Origin: Sarcocystis neurona
Lineage: Eukaryota; Apicomplexa; Conoidasida; Eucoccidiorida; Sarcocystidae
DNA length: 64,000 bases
Direction: 5' to 3'
Assembly: GCA_000727475.1 (NCBI GenBank)
Contig: KL647301.1
Coordinates: 1,823,055-1,887,054, forward strand
Numbering within the stretch: position 1 is the first letter of the stretch; every line of letters starts with the position of its first letter. The position numbers were made by a program, and so were the translations under genes. Shown piece by piece: positions 12,901-23,782 of this stretch. Under the pieces are notes generated by a model. That model was given only the letters and a program-made list of their open reading frames with translations, was not told the DNA's origin and searched no databases.

Positions 12901-14178
12901 GGTGACGAGAATAGCTTATTCTCGTCTTCCTTGGGGTTGCAACAACATCGCGAAACCTGCTGGTGGGAGGAGGCAGCGTCTTCCAAAAGTCCAGTGAAAA
13001 AACAACAGCGACGTCGTCAGGGGCAGCCCAGCAGGCGCTTGCTCACCTCGCAGAAGCAACAGCTGCAACACAGCAAGGGACTGAGTAGCTCACGTTCGGA
13101 CGGGACGTTACCAAGCACCACTGGCACACGTGTGCAGCGGAGTGCGCGCCTGAGCAGCGACCGTGGTGCCACGTATACGCCTGCTCCTCGACGGCAACAG
13201 GCACCACAGGAAAAAGCTGGCAAGTCCAGCAGTCCCGCACTGTGCTGCTCTGCTTTGAGAGCGTCGGCCAGCAACAGTGGCAAGCGCCTAAGCAGCAGTA
13301 GAAGCAGCCACAACATTGTCAGCAAGCAGAACAGCAACCACATAAGCCGGAGCAACAACTGCAAAAGCATCACCAGCGTTAAAAGCAGCATACCGCCGGC
13401 CACCGCGTATCCGTACTCCCCGACGTCCGCAAAGAAAAATGAACGTATTGACGACTCAAGAACCAGAGCACCGCAGCAGAGACACACCAGCAGCAGGCGC
13501 GACAGCGCCAGTCAATCTGCTGCCGTCCCTCGAGCTGCATTGGCCTCTGACTTCAAGCAACCAAGGAAGAAAGCGCCAGTAAAAGCTTTCAACCACGTGC
13601 ATGCAACTGACGCAGCTGCGGTCGCGCTTCCTGAGGATTCGTTTTTGCTTGCTTCTCCAGGGACAAATATGTGCCAACAAACGAGTTTAAAATTTTCTGC
13701 GCGTCGCGTTGCTGCACCAGGTCACACTGAAAGTCCCGTTGGTGCTCTTGTGTCGACAGCTGCAGCGTCTCAGGATTTAGTACTCCGCAAGCAGCTGGTG
13801 GACCAGGATCTCGACCAAAGCGGCAGTCACGATTGGCAGGACTTCGACAAACCAGAGAACTGCGGAGGCGTGTTTTTGCTGACTCCGCACGAAACGAGTA
13901 GCAGCAGCGGTCAGCGTCTGCAGCAGCACGCGGGCAGCCCCCGCGACGGAGCACCGCAGCAGGCGCACTCTAGGGACACGAGCAGCTTCAGTGAACAGGA
14001 ACAGCTTCAGCGCGAAGAGCTTAACTCCTCACCTCCTACTACGCCGAGGATCTACCCTTTCGCAGGTCACAAAAAAGTGACGGCAGACAGCAACAGCGAC
14101 GTGGATAGCACCGGCGGAAAAAGCCGAGCTCAACTCGGACGTCGGAGAGCAACACTGCAACATCTGGAGTCTGTGTAA
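6979..14178 (+). CDS. Giant 2399-residue Gln/Ala/Ser-rich protein
   Basis: One uninterrupted ORF of 7.2 kb starts at an ATG in favourable context (AAAATGG) and ends with TAA. The product is dominated by Gln, Ala and Ser with many short homopolymer runs encoded by mixed CAG/CAA and GCA/GCT codons. Possible coiled-coil segments lie near residues 935-972 (LQHVVQQQQDQLHTLMHQQ) and 1495-1530 (LKQQQWELQGKLRRLQERMQ). The C-terminal 350 residues are basic and Ser/Arg-rich. I see no signal peptide, membrane segment or catalytic motif. Such single-exon low-complexity ORFs are common in Eimeria genomes; their functions are mostly unknown. Cytosolic or nuclear scaffold roles are possible but only inferred. 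Small introns whose removal keeps frame cannot be excluded. The next ORF on the same strand begins 1.9 kb downstream. Confidence 0.75.
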   Translation: MEDVNGAVVSDRLSAAEGVASATTNSTATAAATSDAVSQQWPTFPQQVTEGRQTHLDLQEQRKPRQGFPDLWQNEQQQKLRWMISHAPQRRHSASEYFYQHQQLGSPPQKTNQQRSPTQEKSRPVQLTQRQQQQQICTSFAQPMQRRWPPSLPHPHFSKGAPLLESAVGRPAPLYSNRSAREGECTVGPQHHGSPGASSRNRSDRNTSSSSSNDARGCVPNSNSSLSTRTSSPGGGRTVEGSSWRNPGSIESNSLMSCTSSSARTSSCSSRPFLRGSASLDTLRLWSSAAFFPDEAEVTAAYQTDTEAVALEQAAAESAAAAAVRSAARAAAASAAAQREACAVAAESARGGSSPKQRQTAAAHVEAASCISSAFAGVTGITGDSRTGLAAAPPEPRTQRTRELVRGSTIRSGRGTLPSSPPAAEGASGEKRWTLEESVWAAEFVRLSAAGFVRDEDTAVLTLSPDLGQPTLPNVATAAAVVSTGLDASSPASAAVDAGHHPDTSVPCNASADAAACDAFADRAEAAAVAATPVRSSAIDPALASAQRSSCKADPEACPSAFARASAAVPPAAAPAAPVLLVPAVYGGAGDITTAALELPLAWTAEDERGACTPRSSCVRASPRSCHTSCSQEPEQQLHRQHPEKPKEQLQWKENSPMADEHDKQQTDENHLQQPPRQQQHVQHPQRQEVLPPQAEHRDVQEKQQKNQQRQLQHEQHPRVEHCRRPSQPTQVCHSLHERQHLLLDQLSVSMPSHCSGGADTASSESVCVEEQPSCPQQVLQQLNTLMSEQHESRSSQENTQTDQQEQNRLLISQEQQSQVVQHKQHPFTPHDLHPAETPRPEVQSKLVQQQDGPHELRPQQSTEQKVDEQQTAQWKQDQVEEEQKDVQQQQHEQRSPKQQRLPQRQLQETEAGALERGDWARKCCNSEGEQSSKEQAAALRELQHVVQQQQDQLHTLMHQQTLLLQQLLQRQPLAALPAPAHPGLDLDVGQLPHATVARNAAADSPAAGDATAATSRQQAAVPPPAVPTPSVTAPQKTTAARAPVADFASTAQYSKLSAAGTGNANSATSEGCCYTQDSGIENYEESDLCVSQQGRQQPERTQLTSETLQKHANQLQQDRQHALVNDELQTPAKSLLQMRQKELKEQATPPLLCVKQLLQDEPNFQQVSQQQISRMQEDQPASQNTTLQQASELRDKQQHHLLKERLNTQQLRRSQPAHSSTQEGLHSSSLILQQPMRPVVSPPLMLELFDQLSALQGKACAGRVALAKQSPAGAAEGEPAAAASEGVPTTPRPATATAATVTAAACATKAPVAAAQSSTPPQASKSRPAPTTAATGRNGKGAAQGGATAVSGILQQQRDLDVSPLQLEQQQGRCESTPADAATLRYHTVPRGSSNTNAPLVAESSFSRLSTDTGSQQQAHDQKEQWSPLLLQQHDFSSLDCRRDKENEGTRLKSSIQVEFDKLEDAAGGGAVPVLRAADERVQQQSSLCTAELLKQQQWELQGKLRRLQERMQKLHQQQLQRERLQQQQVALDASLVSPQQQRATGTESPLQQQLPILLSNSSLHGVLQQQQCHVAQQRQQDPQHSFGEFSPKSRVLVHQHRNWSNTSSSGDTGLADSVGSANSTDAQVQQALSSAFNSGATGPFCPSFTAGARAEQGALPASATRLQYDQLLVEEAAPHATPTAAAPGVAASAAAAAAAATTTRRPVSKNICRMHAGHSATNAAATGPAAGASVTAPKEALAAFVFPGETRVLLSPASDGTMRVFPSDDPAAYAPGGARSAVAGPSLFVPAAPVPAVPPLAAADVSFCVHQYSLDQRQSDNADRVPLPNSRYSLAVMSPSKSAEARQVFSPAAGAAVRVGWPGQQQLLKYERGSSPARASGTGTTAGENGEDLGGRDSLCVSQPRLLQQVPLQRPPLLLHGLPSRMQQQISHEPAGVLPQQGHRRILDQDEQIVPSVLKRLLLQQQQAGRAEGDENSLFSSSLGLQQHRETCWWEEAASSKSPVKKQQRRRQGQPSRRLLTSQKQQLQHSKGLSSSRSDGTLPSTTGTRVQRSARLSSDRGATYTPAPRRQQAPQEKAGKSSSPALCCSALRASASNSGKRLSSSRSSHNIVSKQNSNHISRSNNCKSITSVKSSIPPATAYPYSPTSAKKNERIDDSRTRAPQQRHTSSRRDSASQSAAVPRAALASDFKQPRKKAPVKAFNHVHATDAAAVALPEDSFLLASPGTNMCQQTSLKFSARRVAAPGHTESPVGALVSTAAASQDLVLRKQLVDQDLDQSGSHDWQDFDKPENCGGVFLLTPHETSSSSGQRLQQHAGSPRDGAPQQAHSRDTSSFSEQEQLQREELNSSPPTTPRIYPFAGHKKVTADSNSDVDSTGGKSRAQLGRRRATLQHLESV

Positions 14179-14526
14179 GCAGGCAGCACAGCAGAATTAT
14201 AATTTTTGGGTGGTCCCCTTCTTTCTCCGCACTCCCTCGCTCCTCGCAACGGCGTATCAGCCGCAGCTTGACCAATACACGCCAAGCCACTGCACTCGCA
14301 CTTCAGAAGACGAACACGGCAGGAAAGACGCTATCGCGTGGCCGGTGTGCTGGCTTTTTTAGACAGAGACACACAGCGTCGTAACCCGTGTTGCTCTCTG
14401 TGTATTGTTGTGCTGTCTTGCTGTGCATTGGCTCCCACCTGAGCGCAAAACCCGCTAACGAGGAAACAAGTGTGACACGCGCGACTCTTTGCATACCCAG
14501 GAACATCCACATCCACACACACACAC

Positions 14527-14563
<37 letters not shown>

Positions 14564-16107
14564 CGCGTCGGTGTCCGCGTCTCCCCTGCGCGCCTGCGCG
14601 ATGTGCGGTAAACATGTGGTGGTGGACGTGGTGGTTGCGCGTATGCCAGGGGGGTTACACATCGAACTGTGGCAGGATGGGCCTGAGAGTTCCTTGCCTC
14701 TAGAGTTTTTCTTCAATTTTACTCTGCTACATTCCGCGGGGGTGCGTACACGATACGTAAGAGCCAACGTACATTCGTACTGACCAAAGAAGGAGCTCCA
14801 TCCATGTGTAAACGACACACGCGTACATATGTGTATATGCAAAAAAGCACCCCGGCACAGAACGTTCCGTGTGTGAGGTTCGTCGGAAGACCAGAGTGCA
14901 TGGTCCTCCCATACAAACACAGCGGGCCGTCTTTTAGCAGCATCTTTTTTGCCAGCAGGCCTTCCGCGAGGGAGTAAGACCATCCGTCTAGATCATCTGG
15001 TTGAAGTGGCAAGCAGCTGAAACTTGTGAAACAAAAAGTAGTGTCGCCTCGTACTCCCAGCCGGTGCGCTTCTTTATACGAGCGTGTAGAAAACCAGCAG
15101 GCAGACAGTACTACACGAAGACGTAGTAGTAAGACACTCAACCGTCAGCGCTACTGGTAAAGAAGCAGCTCCGCAGCAGTAGGAGACGCGAGAGCGGAAG
15201 GGAAGACAAAGTTTCCACATATTTGTGCTTCTCAAGTCCTGAGTCGTAGGCTACTCGTGGAGAGGCACACTCTCGGAGAGAATACAATAGGAAAGTGCGA
15301 AAGAAGGTTCCGTGCCTCTGGTGGACCCCTTTACAATAGAGGCTCCTTCCCTGCAGGCAGGCGGTCGCCACCACATATACGTTAGATGTAATTAGAAAAT
15401 TCCGTATGTATATACATATATGTATTGTATATACGTGTTTTCGTAAAGACTCAAAAGGGCATATATCCGTGAATACGAGTACAGGACCTTCACCCTTCAC
15501 GGCGTAGGCGCCTACGCAGGGGTCCTCTCGTCAGTGCCTGAGGTGTGCTTAGGGAGGCGTCAAGACGTGTTGTACGTTTGTAGCTTCCACGTTTTGGGCT
15601 GCCCTTATGTATCTACGAAGATACTAGGACTTCTCTTCCACAAATCGGTCGATGGGAAGGGAAACGTTGGTATCTTGAGACTTAAATTTCCCAGCTTGTA
15701 TCCACCTGCTTCGAGCAAACGCGAAGACTACCTGGCAACATTTCTTAAGAGGGACGGTGGTGGCGCTTTCGTGCGCTCCACAGTCTCCATCGTGTGCGTT
15801 TACAGATCCTGCGTATCCAGCGTGACTAGGACCGGCCTGCAAGGAATACGCCTGCTGGCCGCTTGTTCTCCCTTCGTGTCTGTCGGTGGCTTAACGGCGC
15901 CAGACGTGCTGCCACAGCTTTTTAATTTAGTCCGCGAGACCTTCCACAGTTTTTCTAGCTGACGACTGCTTGCAAGAGCTTCTCTGTGCTGGTGCTGGTC
16001 CTGCTGCTAGCCTTGACCGCCATTTTCACCGTCGCTGCGTAGATACTGTCTTCCTCCGCCGGGAAAGGCGGACGTGAAGTAGCTGCTGCTGCTGTGCGTC
16101 GCTTCCG
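14179..16107. other. Intergenic region between two plus-strand low-complexity genes
   Basis: Contains a long CA microsatellite (14512-14560), then AT-moderate unique sequence with TATACATATATG-type tracts near 15.4 kb. No open frame shows a domain or good splice context. The last 150 bases before 16108 are CTG/CAG-rich and may include the 5' end of the next gene. Confidence 0.5.
14512..14560. repeat. (CA)n microsatellite with one GC interruption
   Basis: About 24 CA units broken once by a G, followed by single-copy sequence. Confidence 0.9.
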
Positions 16108-19100
16108 GTGTGCTGTAGCTGCAGAAGAATCCCACAAGCCGCAGAGGACAAAACAAAAGGTTTAAGAGCAGTCCAACCCAACTGCAGCACGAGGGGCCGT
16201 CCTGCTGCTGCGGCTGCTGACCTCTTGCAGTCCGTTTCACGCTGCAGCCGTGCCAGCCGAACAGACCGTCGCACCACCCTTTCAGAAGAAAAAAGCAGCG
16301 AAGGAGAGCTATATGAGGAGGAGCTCTTGCCACAACAGCACCCACCGCCGACGCACCAGCAGCGGATGCATGCGTGTCAACGGCAAAGCCAATTTACGCA
16401 TTGGCAGCGTGCGTCCTCACCGCAGCAGCAGCAGCATGAGTACCTTCCATCTCAACAGCAGCACACGCGTTCGCAGGCACAGCAACAGCAAAAATTGCCG
16501 CAGCGGATGCCTCTGGAAAATCAGGTCCCTGCCAGATACAGCAGTTGTGCAAGGCTCAGTGATGCTGCTGCTGCTGATGATGACGCAGCTGGTACTGCCC
16601 TTAGAGCACCCGCAGCTGCACTCATTACAAGACAGCGGTCTTTTACCCCCGTTAATTCCCCCCACAATCTTTTGCAGAAAAGCAGCAGCAACAGCAGTAA
16701 AGCCTACAGCACAACTCGAGGACTGTTGTGCAGCGGGGGACCCTCAAGTAGCAGCAAAACCAACGCAGCAGCTGATTTTGCCTCAGTCGGAGCAGCTGCT
16801 GCGTCGGAAGGAGGTGCGCCTGCAATCATTACAGCCTATGCTACGGCAGAAGCAGCAATGGCCACAACTAGCAGAGAAACAGCAGCGACACTTGTAGATG
16901 TTTCAGGCATTCCTGTTGCTGTAAGGCGCTCTCCCTTACACCAGGGGAATGAGCTGCCTCAAAGCGTAACAGCAACAGAGCATTGCGTCTCCCTTCTGCA
17001 GTCAGAGCTGCAACACCAACGGGGATCAGAACGTGCTACGAGAGAAAAACGGACGCCTCACAGCAGCAATAGCAACGTTGACAAGGGGCTGCCAGGGAGC
17101 CCCGCTTCTTCGGAGCGAGTGCTTCGGAGAAGCCATTCCGCACAAAGGCTACACATGAGCTCTACCTGTTCCGCAGCATCAACAGCAACAGTAGCAAAGA
17201 AAACGAGGGATACTTTGATGACAGCGCGGACAAAGACTGCCACCGCGTCAACACAAGGGAAAGCTCTACCGGCCGATGATGATGCTCCAGGTTCTATCTC
17301 TTCTGGACTTGAAAGAAGGCAGCAGTCTATTGCTGTAGCTTCTTCCCTTGTTGCAGCTGCTTCCTATTCTCTATCCAACAATAGCAGCAGCAGTGGGATT
17401 CTTGGTGAAAACGAAGAGGAACCCACAGTGGCAGAATGCAGGCAGCAGCACACCAAGCAACACGAGCGACAGCAAGTGGAGCATGCCCAGCAGTCACGTT
17501 CAAACCAACTGCAGTCGCAGGGGTTTCCAGGAGAACAGCAGCACGCTCAGAGAGCAGCCCAACAACAGCAGCAGCAGCAGTACCAGGGCACGCAAGACGA
17601 CCCGCTGCACCAGTGGGAAATGCATGAAGGAGAACAGCGGCGAAAAGAGCTGGAGTTGGAGAGGCACGCCATTAGAGAAGTAGCTGAGGACGCCAGTGGC
17701 AAGCTTTCGAGCGGCAAAGCCCTCGCGGCATCTGATGATCCATGTTTCCGCCTGCTGCGCTTTCTGAAGACCCCGCAGAGCACGAGGCAGCCCCGAGGGC
17801 AGGAGACGGCGGCGCTCGTGCAGATCTTTCTCTCCCAACAACAGCACTTTGCTGCTGCAGGTATCGATCCCGTCTTCTTCAGCAGCAGCAGCCGCACTCG
17901 CTAACAGTCGAGAACTACAGCGGCTAGGAAAGAGTTCGTCGACTTGCACGTGATGGGAAGGTGGACGTGTGTAGATGTATGACTGTATGGATGTGACTTT
18001 GTTGAAAGGCCAAAATTGTTCAAAACCGGCAGCTGCCCATCTGTGGCGTAGCAAAACCCTATAAAGCTAAAATTTTTTGTAACAACAAAACTCACCCAGG
18101 CACACATACATATATACTGCAGATCTGCATCAACTGCTGTAGGGCAGGCGGCTGAGATGCACTTGCTCCCTTATATACAGGGAACCGGCACCATCTGCAG
18201 CAGGAAAGGAAGGAAACTAAACAGGTGAATACAAACGTGATGTATAAAATATCACTTCTACCTATACTTGCATATCTTGTACGCGAGTGTATACGTGTGT
18301 TCATCCATATGAAATTACTCATACACATACGTAAAGACACATACCTACCTCTGTACGTACACACGTAAGTGCTTACTTTCTTTAAAGCACTAGCGTTTAC
18401 ACAAGCACGTCACCGTATCGGCCAAATACGTTGTCGCGAATGTTCGCGTTCTGTGGAGCCATCGCTCCACGCCTCCTCTTTATATCTTTCAGGCGCGCAA
18501 GTTGTTACGTGGCTACAGAAAAGAAGAGGCGCAAAGGAGTCTATATATGCGTGTCTGTGTCCCCGGTGTCAGTGCTCTTCGCCAGGACGTCTTCTACCTC
18601 TACGTGCCGCGCGGCGTGCATCTCACGTATGCTTGTGCGCGACATATATGCAGATGGATATCTCCTTGTCTATACAGCAATACAGCGGTGTGACACATGT
18701 AGAACCCGCAGACCAACGTTTCTACAGAGGAACACGTAGAAGTGCACCCATAGGCACCTTGGTGTAAATCAGCGGGTCTACAAGACAAGGATGCCAAGGT
18801 GAACGCACACGCGTCCACGCAGATATCAACGTGTTCACACGGGGGCAGAGGGGTTGATACCCTTATACGCGTATGTAACGCATGCAGACAACAGACGTAA
18901 ATTGCAACATTCGTGGAATGAGTGAGAGCTGGTTGCGTCTCTTGTAAGGAGCCGTGCAGCAAAAGCAACAGCAGCTTCTCGATCAGCTCTGTCGTTCTTT
19001 TCTCGTGCAGCCACAGCAACAGGACCAAGACGACAGCGCAGCACCGGCAGCGGCATTCCGTACTTGCGCCCGGAGTCACTGTTTTGCGCAGAGCAACTCA

Positions 19101-19141
19101 AGCATCTACGCGAGGATTCTGCTGGAGACGCGCACTACGTG
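16108..19141 (+). CDS. Gln/Ser-rich protein, at least two exons, 3' end unresolved
   Basis: The first ORF (16108 to a stop at 17904) is rich in Gln, Ser, Ala and Thr, with a charged segment ELELERHAIREVAED and then PCFRLLRFLKTPQ near its end. A donor at 17861 (GCTGCAG then GTATCG) leaves one base over. An exon at 18960-19141, after a GTGCAG acceptor and ending at a GTAAGG donor, needs exactly one base from upstream. It reads IPYLRPESLFCAEQLKHLRE followed by DSAGDAHYV, much less repetitive than the first exon. The phase match supports splicing rather than termination at 17904. Later exons start in phase 0 but I could not place them. No known domain is recognised. The start codon could lie in an earlier exon, because the first residues (MCCSCRRIPQ) look unlike a typical N-terminus. 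Confidence 0.45.
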
Positions 19142-22100
19142 GTAAGGACCCGTCGATGATGTGGCTGCGCGCAGGGCACTCTTAGGACTTCCCACCAGAA
19201 CGACGCAAATCCAGACACCTACAGGACGCTGCTACTGCTGCTGATAGTGCTGCTACTGCTGCTGCTTCTGATAATGCTAGTCCTCCACACCTGTGTGTGA
19301 ACGCGCGCACAACCGTAGGCGGCGCCGGGCACGGGTTTTATTAGCGGTGACATCCACTATAGAGTATGTGTGTAGACATGGTATCTATGTAGCCATATTC
19401 GTATTCAGACGGCAGTTACGCCGTATAGCTTCCTTTTGTCAATGCAACTGACGCACACACATATATGCAATAGCTCACCCTTGCGAAACGGACGTATGTC
19501 TTTTTTTCTAGCAGGTATCGAACACACATATATTTGGATATCCTCTTTCAAACTTCGTGTGTGGCTTACGAAATAATAACCTTTATTGCTTACTTATCCT
19601 GGCCTTCACCGAAGCTGAAGCTTTGGACCTGGAGGAAATGTCTCTCTTTCACCAACCATCAGTCGTGCAACTCCTCTGCCCCGTGCATGCAATAGAGTGT
19701 TTTCGTTCGCAGACAAGTAAGGACAGTTCTTTCGTTATTGAAGCGGTTGAGTTCTGATCTCACAAGGGGAATCCACGAGTTCATCTTCAACCAGTGGGGG
19801 GACGCCTGTACAGGGCCGCAAGAGCCCGCATCCCAAGCACGTGTCTCCAGTTGTCCTTGTCTGCTTTTTTATCTAGCTGAGATTGCAGCTAATGTCTACA
19901 CGGCATTCTGCTCTGCGAAGAAGCCTTTTCTTTAAACAGCGCATCCAGGTGCACGCTTCGCAGCTTTCTGCTTTTTCAGAGTTTTACGCGTCCGTGTACA
20001 AAACATACAAGGTACAGCTCCCCTGCTAGACTTACACATTCGTCTGCATACGCAGACAGGTACGGGTGTACGTACATGCTAATTTTTGAGGCGCGTATGC
20101 ATGTACCTACCGTTGAAGCCGTTGAAAGACATTAGACACATGCGTAAAGCTTTCACTCGATCCTGGCTGTTCCACCTTACTTAATGCGATCGACGGGCAT
20201 TCTGAGTTTCTGCTGTGATACGCAGATCACTACGTGACACTCACTGCAGCTTCTGCGTGCAAAAGCTTCAGTCCTGAAATTCGTGAAAGTTTTTAGAGGA
20301 CGAATTACGCAGCAACAGGGTGATGTCGCGTGTGTTTATGGATAAAAGCATCCTAAAGATAATTTGACTGCTAGCGATCTTGCGTGCACGAGCCGGAAGT
20401 CACAACGGCAGCAGCCTTCTGCGAGAGAGAGCACAAAAAGGTGGCAATCAATGGCGTCGTGCTTACTAGCCCCCCTTCTCTCATTGCCACACGAGTAAAA
20501 GGGAAAACTTGCGTTCGAAAACCACTTTGTCTGCGAGACACCGGCGGCGTGATGCGTACGCTTCGCCTTGACAGACTGCACACAGGTCCGTGTACGCAGT
20601 GGCGAAGCCTATTATTGTCGTGAGTCACTGCGGCAGCGTATTTCAGGCATCCTGAGCATATAAACAAGTGAACCTCGTACATCTGCTAAAGTAGAAGAGC
20701 AGAAGCGCCCCTTGCCGACGTGCTTTGGTGGCACGACTAGCAGTGTCTCGTAGGTTTTTCTTGAAGTGTTACCCGTTCATACATACGGTGTCGTTGGCAC
20801 GCTGTAGGGAGTTCCACACTTTTTAATCTAGACATGTGCGCCTTTACGTGTGCTTGTCCATGTGCACGCACCTGTCGTGGGTGACGCTACTGCATACGTG
20901 GTGCAGCGTGCGCGGACGAAGAAGGTCGGAAAAGCTAACGCAGAGAATGTGATTTCAGGAGTTCCCGACGGAACGGTTCCGGTGCAACAACGTCAACACT
21001 TTCATGAATCCACGTGTTTGATACGTTGTGCGCAGAATACGATGGCGAGGCTGCTGCAGCGCTACGAGGCGCTCACAAACGTGGACTAGGACTTCACGTA
21101 ATGCCCGCCGCGACAGACGACTTCTGTCCACCCTGCTGCAGCTCTGCTGCTTTTGCAAAGAACCAAAACGCTGCACACGTGCAGAAATAGAGGTCCGCAC
21201 ACGCGGAATGTGCTGTAAGAGGTGACAAATGTCAGACGCGTCTTAGCATTCTTCTAAACATCGTACTCAAACATAGAAAAATGCGCCCATACAAATGTGC
21301 ACACACATATACATATGTGTATGTGTACATCTTCATACGGATGTACTTGTGTATATATAGTACGGTCCCTGTGTGTTACTTCACCTCATCCTACCATACA
21401 TCCGTATATTTTGGGAGAAAAGAAACCGCAGAATGGAAATTGATGTGCCCCCTCTAAATGTATGTGCTTGTGTATGCATGCATGAACAAACATATATATA
21501 TATATTTGCGAGTGTGTGCTTGTGCGGCTACTGGTATTGTATACATGTACAGATACATTTAACACGTCTACAGCACCAAGGAGAAGCTTGGCTCACCGAA
21601 GTAGGTATTTATCTGTATACACTGACGGCACGCCAATATACAGTCTGCGACTGGAAAACTAAGGTTTGCTAGAAACTGTTCGCACCGGGGTGCGCAGTTG
21701 ACTTCTTTCCTCGTCTCCCCTGTAGCGAGTCGCCTTGAGCTGCTACCGAGTTGCACGTAGCCCGCGAGGAATTTCACATTATCAATTTTCGAAACCTTAA
21801 CCAGGGGACTGGCAGCACAAGCTGCTACTGCTTCGGGGAGTGTGGCCCTCTAAATTCTTGCTCAGCTTCTTCTTCGTTCTTGCGCGTGATAATACGCCGC
21901 TGCGTAGCTGCAGAAAGCAGGCATGTACACGAAGAAGTATCGACGGTTGCTGCTGCCATCGTAGGAAAACCGACGACTCTGTGCACGTTCACGGGGAGAA
22001 AATGGGGTTGTCTACGTTCCTTCGTTGTCGTTTCTACGGGAACGCAACACACTTGTGCGAGACCACCCGACACGCCGGCGGTGTGTCAGCACCTGCCCCG

Positions 22101-22960
22101 GAGGAATACTGTTTCTTAGCACGGGGCGCCCCAGCAGTATACGAACGACGACTGAGGCCTCCTTAAAGAGCGCAGGTGACGGCAACAGCGGCGGCTTCCA
22201 CATGTCTTGAAGAAATGCTCAAGAGGGAACTCCATACAACACAGCAGCAGTGACAGCAGTCCAGTCATAGACTCCTCCTCCCACATCGACGAATGCACTA
22301 CCTGCAGCAGGTGCCGCATCATACGCTGCACGAGTATCTACGTGCCATTCACGCGCTAAAGAGCAAGAGAACGTCGGCAGCCTCCAGCAGCACGTTAGTG
22401 TGTCCGACTGTAGCAACAGTAATGCCCTTACAACCTGGTGCCACTTTTTCTACGCAGAGCGACAAAGCAGCGGGAGCAACAGCTGCTTCAAGCAGCCCCC
22501 TAGGTGCTGCTGCTCAACCACATACCGACTGCAGCAGCTGCTCCGTGTGAAAAAAATATTCCTCGGTGAAGCTCCAACGGTGGGACAGAGGCAGCACCGA
22601 GATGTGGCCGCTTCTGGGTGTGACTGTATACATATCAGGTCTGGGCATATGCTCGTACACAGAGACGTACCATCGCATACATCTCCCCCGTATGTATAGA
22701 CAGCGGCATATATCGAGGGGAGTTGCACGGAGAGGTGTATACACACCTGACGATGGAACTGCGTTCGCGTGTTTCTCGACAGGCCTATACGTGTGGAGAT
22801 GGTGTAGGAATTCATGAGCCATGAGAGAGCCCTGATAAACATCTTTCTGTCCACCTGCATTCGTCTTTCCAGAGGTGTGGACTTCCCGCGACCTCTGTAC
22901 CTTTCGAACCGTAAAAAATACTTTCGGAAAGCTTTCACAGAAGTCAGTATATATCTTTTT
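19142..22960. other. Region of uncertain coding content
   Basis: Several 60-80 codon open blocks occur on both strands, notably plus 20384-20623, plus 20959-21090, plus 21965-22210 (containing VVYVPSLSFLRERNTLVRD) and minus 22416-22219 (containing AFVDVGGGVYDWTAVTAAV). Some have splice-like borders, such as a CATCGTAG acceptor before 21965. In most places two or three frames look equally good, so neither strand nor joins can be decided. They may be exons of the flanking Gln-rich genes. AT-rich TATACATATATG tracts near 21.3 and 21.5 kb look intronic or intergenic. Confidence 0.3.
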
Positions 22961-23024
22961 GGGGCTGTCAGTACGTGTGCGTAGCCCCTCAAGTGCACAC
23001 GTGTACACACACAGAAGCAAAATA

Positions 23025-23215
23025 CATTCTGCCTGCCTTTTCTTCTTCTCATCCACAGGCAGAAGCAAAGGCAGCCTTTTCTTCTTCTCTACGTGTGAAG
23101 TTCACGGGTGGACACAGACAGAAGCAGCCTTTTCTTCTTCTCTGCGGTCAGACTGCACAGGTGGACACAGACAAAAGCAAAGTCAGCCTTTTTCCCTTCT
23201 CTGCGCGTCAAGCCC
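23025..23215. repeat. Imperfect tandem repeat of about 50-55 bp, three to four copies
   Basis: Units share CACAGRCARAAGCA followed by GCCTTTTCTTCTTCTCT, repeated with variable spacers from about 23030, 23058, 23107 and 23161. The pyrimidine-rich core keeps its sequence while the linkers vary. It lies a few hundred bases downstream of the minus-strand 936-codon ORF and would be in its 3' side or an intron. Confidence 0.8.
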
Positions 23216-23782
23216 CGTAGACGTAATAGCTTCTGGAAAAATCTTTATGAACGTGTGCATCTCCCGTCGACGTAGACATCTGTCTGCACGCACCACTTGT
23301 TCGTAGATCGGTGTATGTGTACTGTGCGTGAAACGTACGTAGACGCAAAGGTGTGGATGCGAAGATTTGTATAAATTTGTATGTAAAAGTGCGGCAATAC
23401 ATGTGTGTGTACGCATCACCTGTCCATCCGGGTGAACAAACGTTCCATGAAAGACAGCTCTGTGATTTTGTGTGTGTGCCTTCTGAGGACTCACGCGTGG
23501 CTATTTATACAAGGACGTACATGGCGTCTTACGGAGCAAAGAAAGCATCAGTTTCTCTCTTCGCTCGTCACACCTTATCTACCTTCGCACGGATTTACAT
23601 GCATACACAGGGCTCCGTCCACGTATGTGCAACTGGTGGTGATCCCCCGTGGCCGTCTGTCTCTCTCAAGCGCACGCACATCCACAAATGTGAGGAAGTC
23701 TGTGTCGAACTGCTGCTCACTGAAGACCCTCACTGCACACAAACAAAAAGTGTAATTCAGTAGTGGCGTAGCGGCGCGACTT

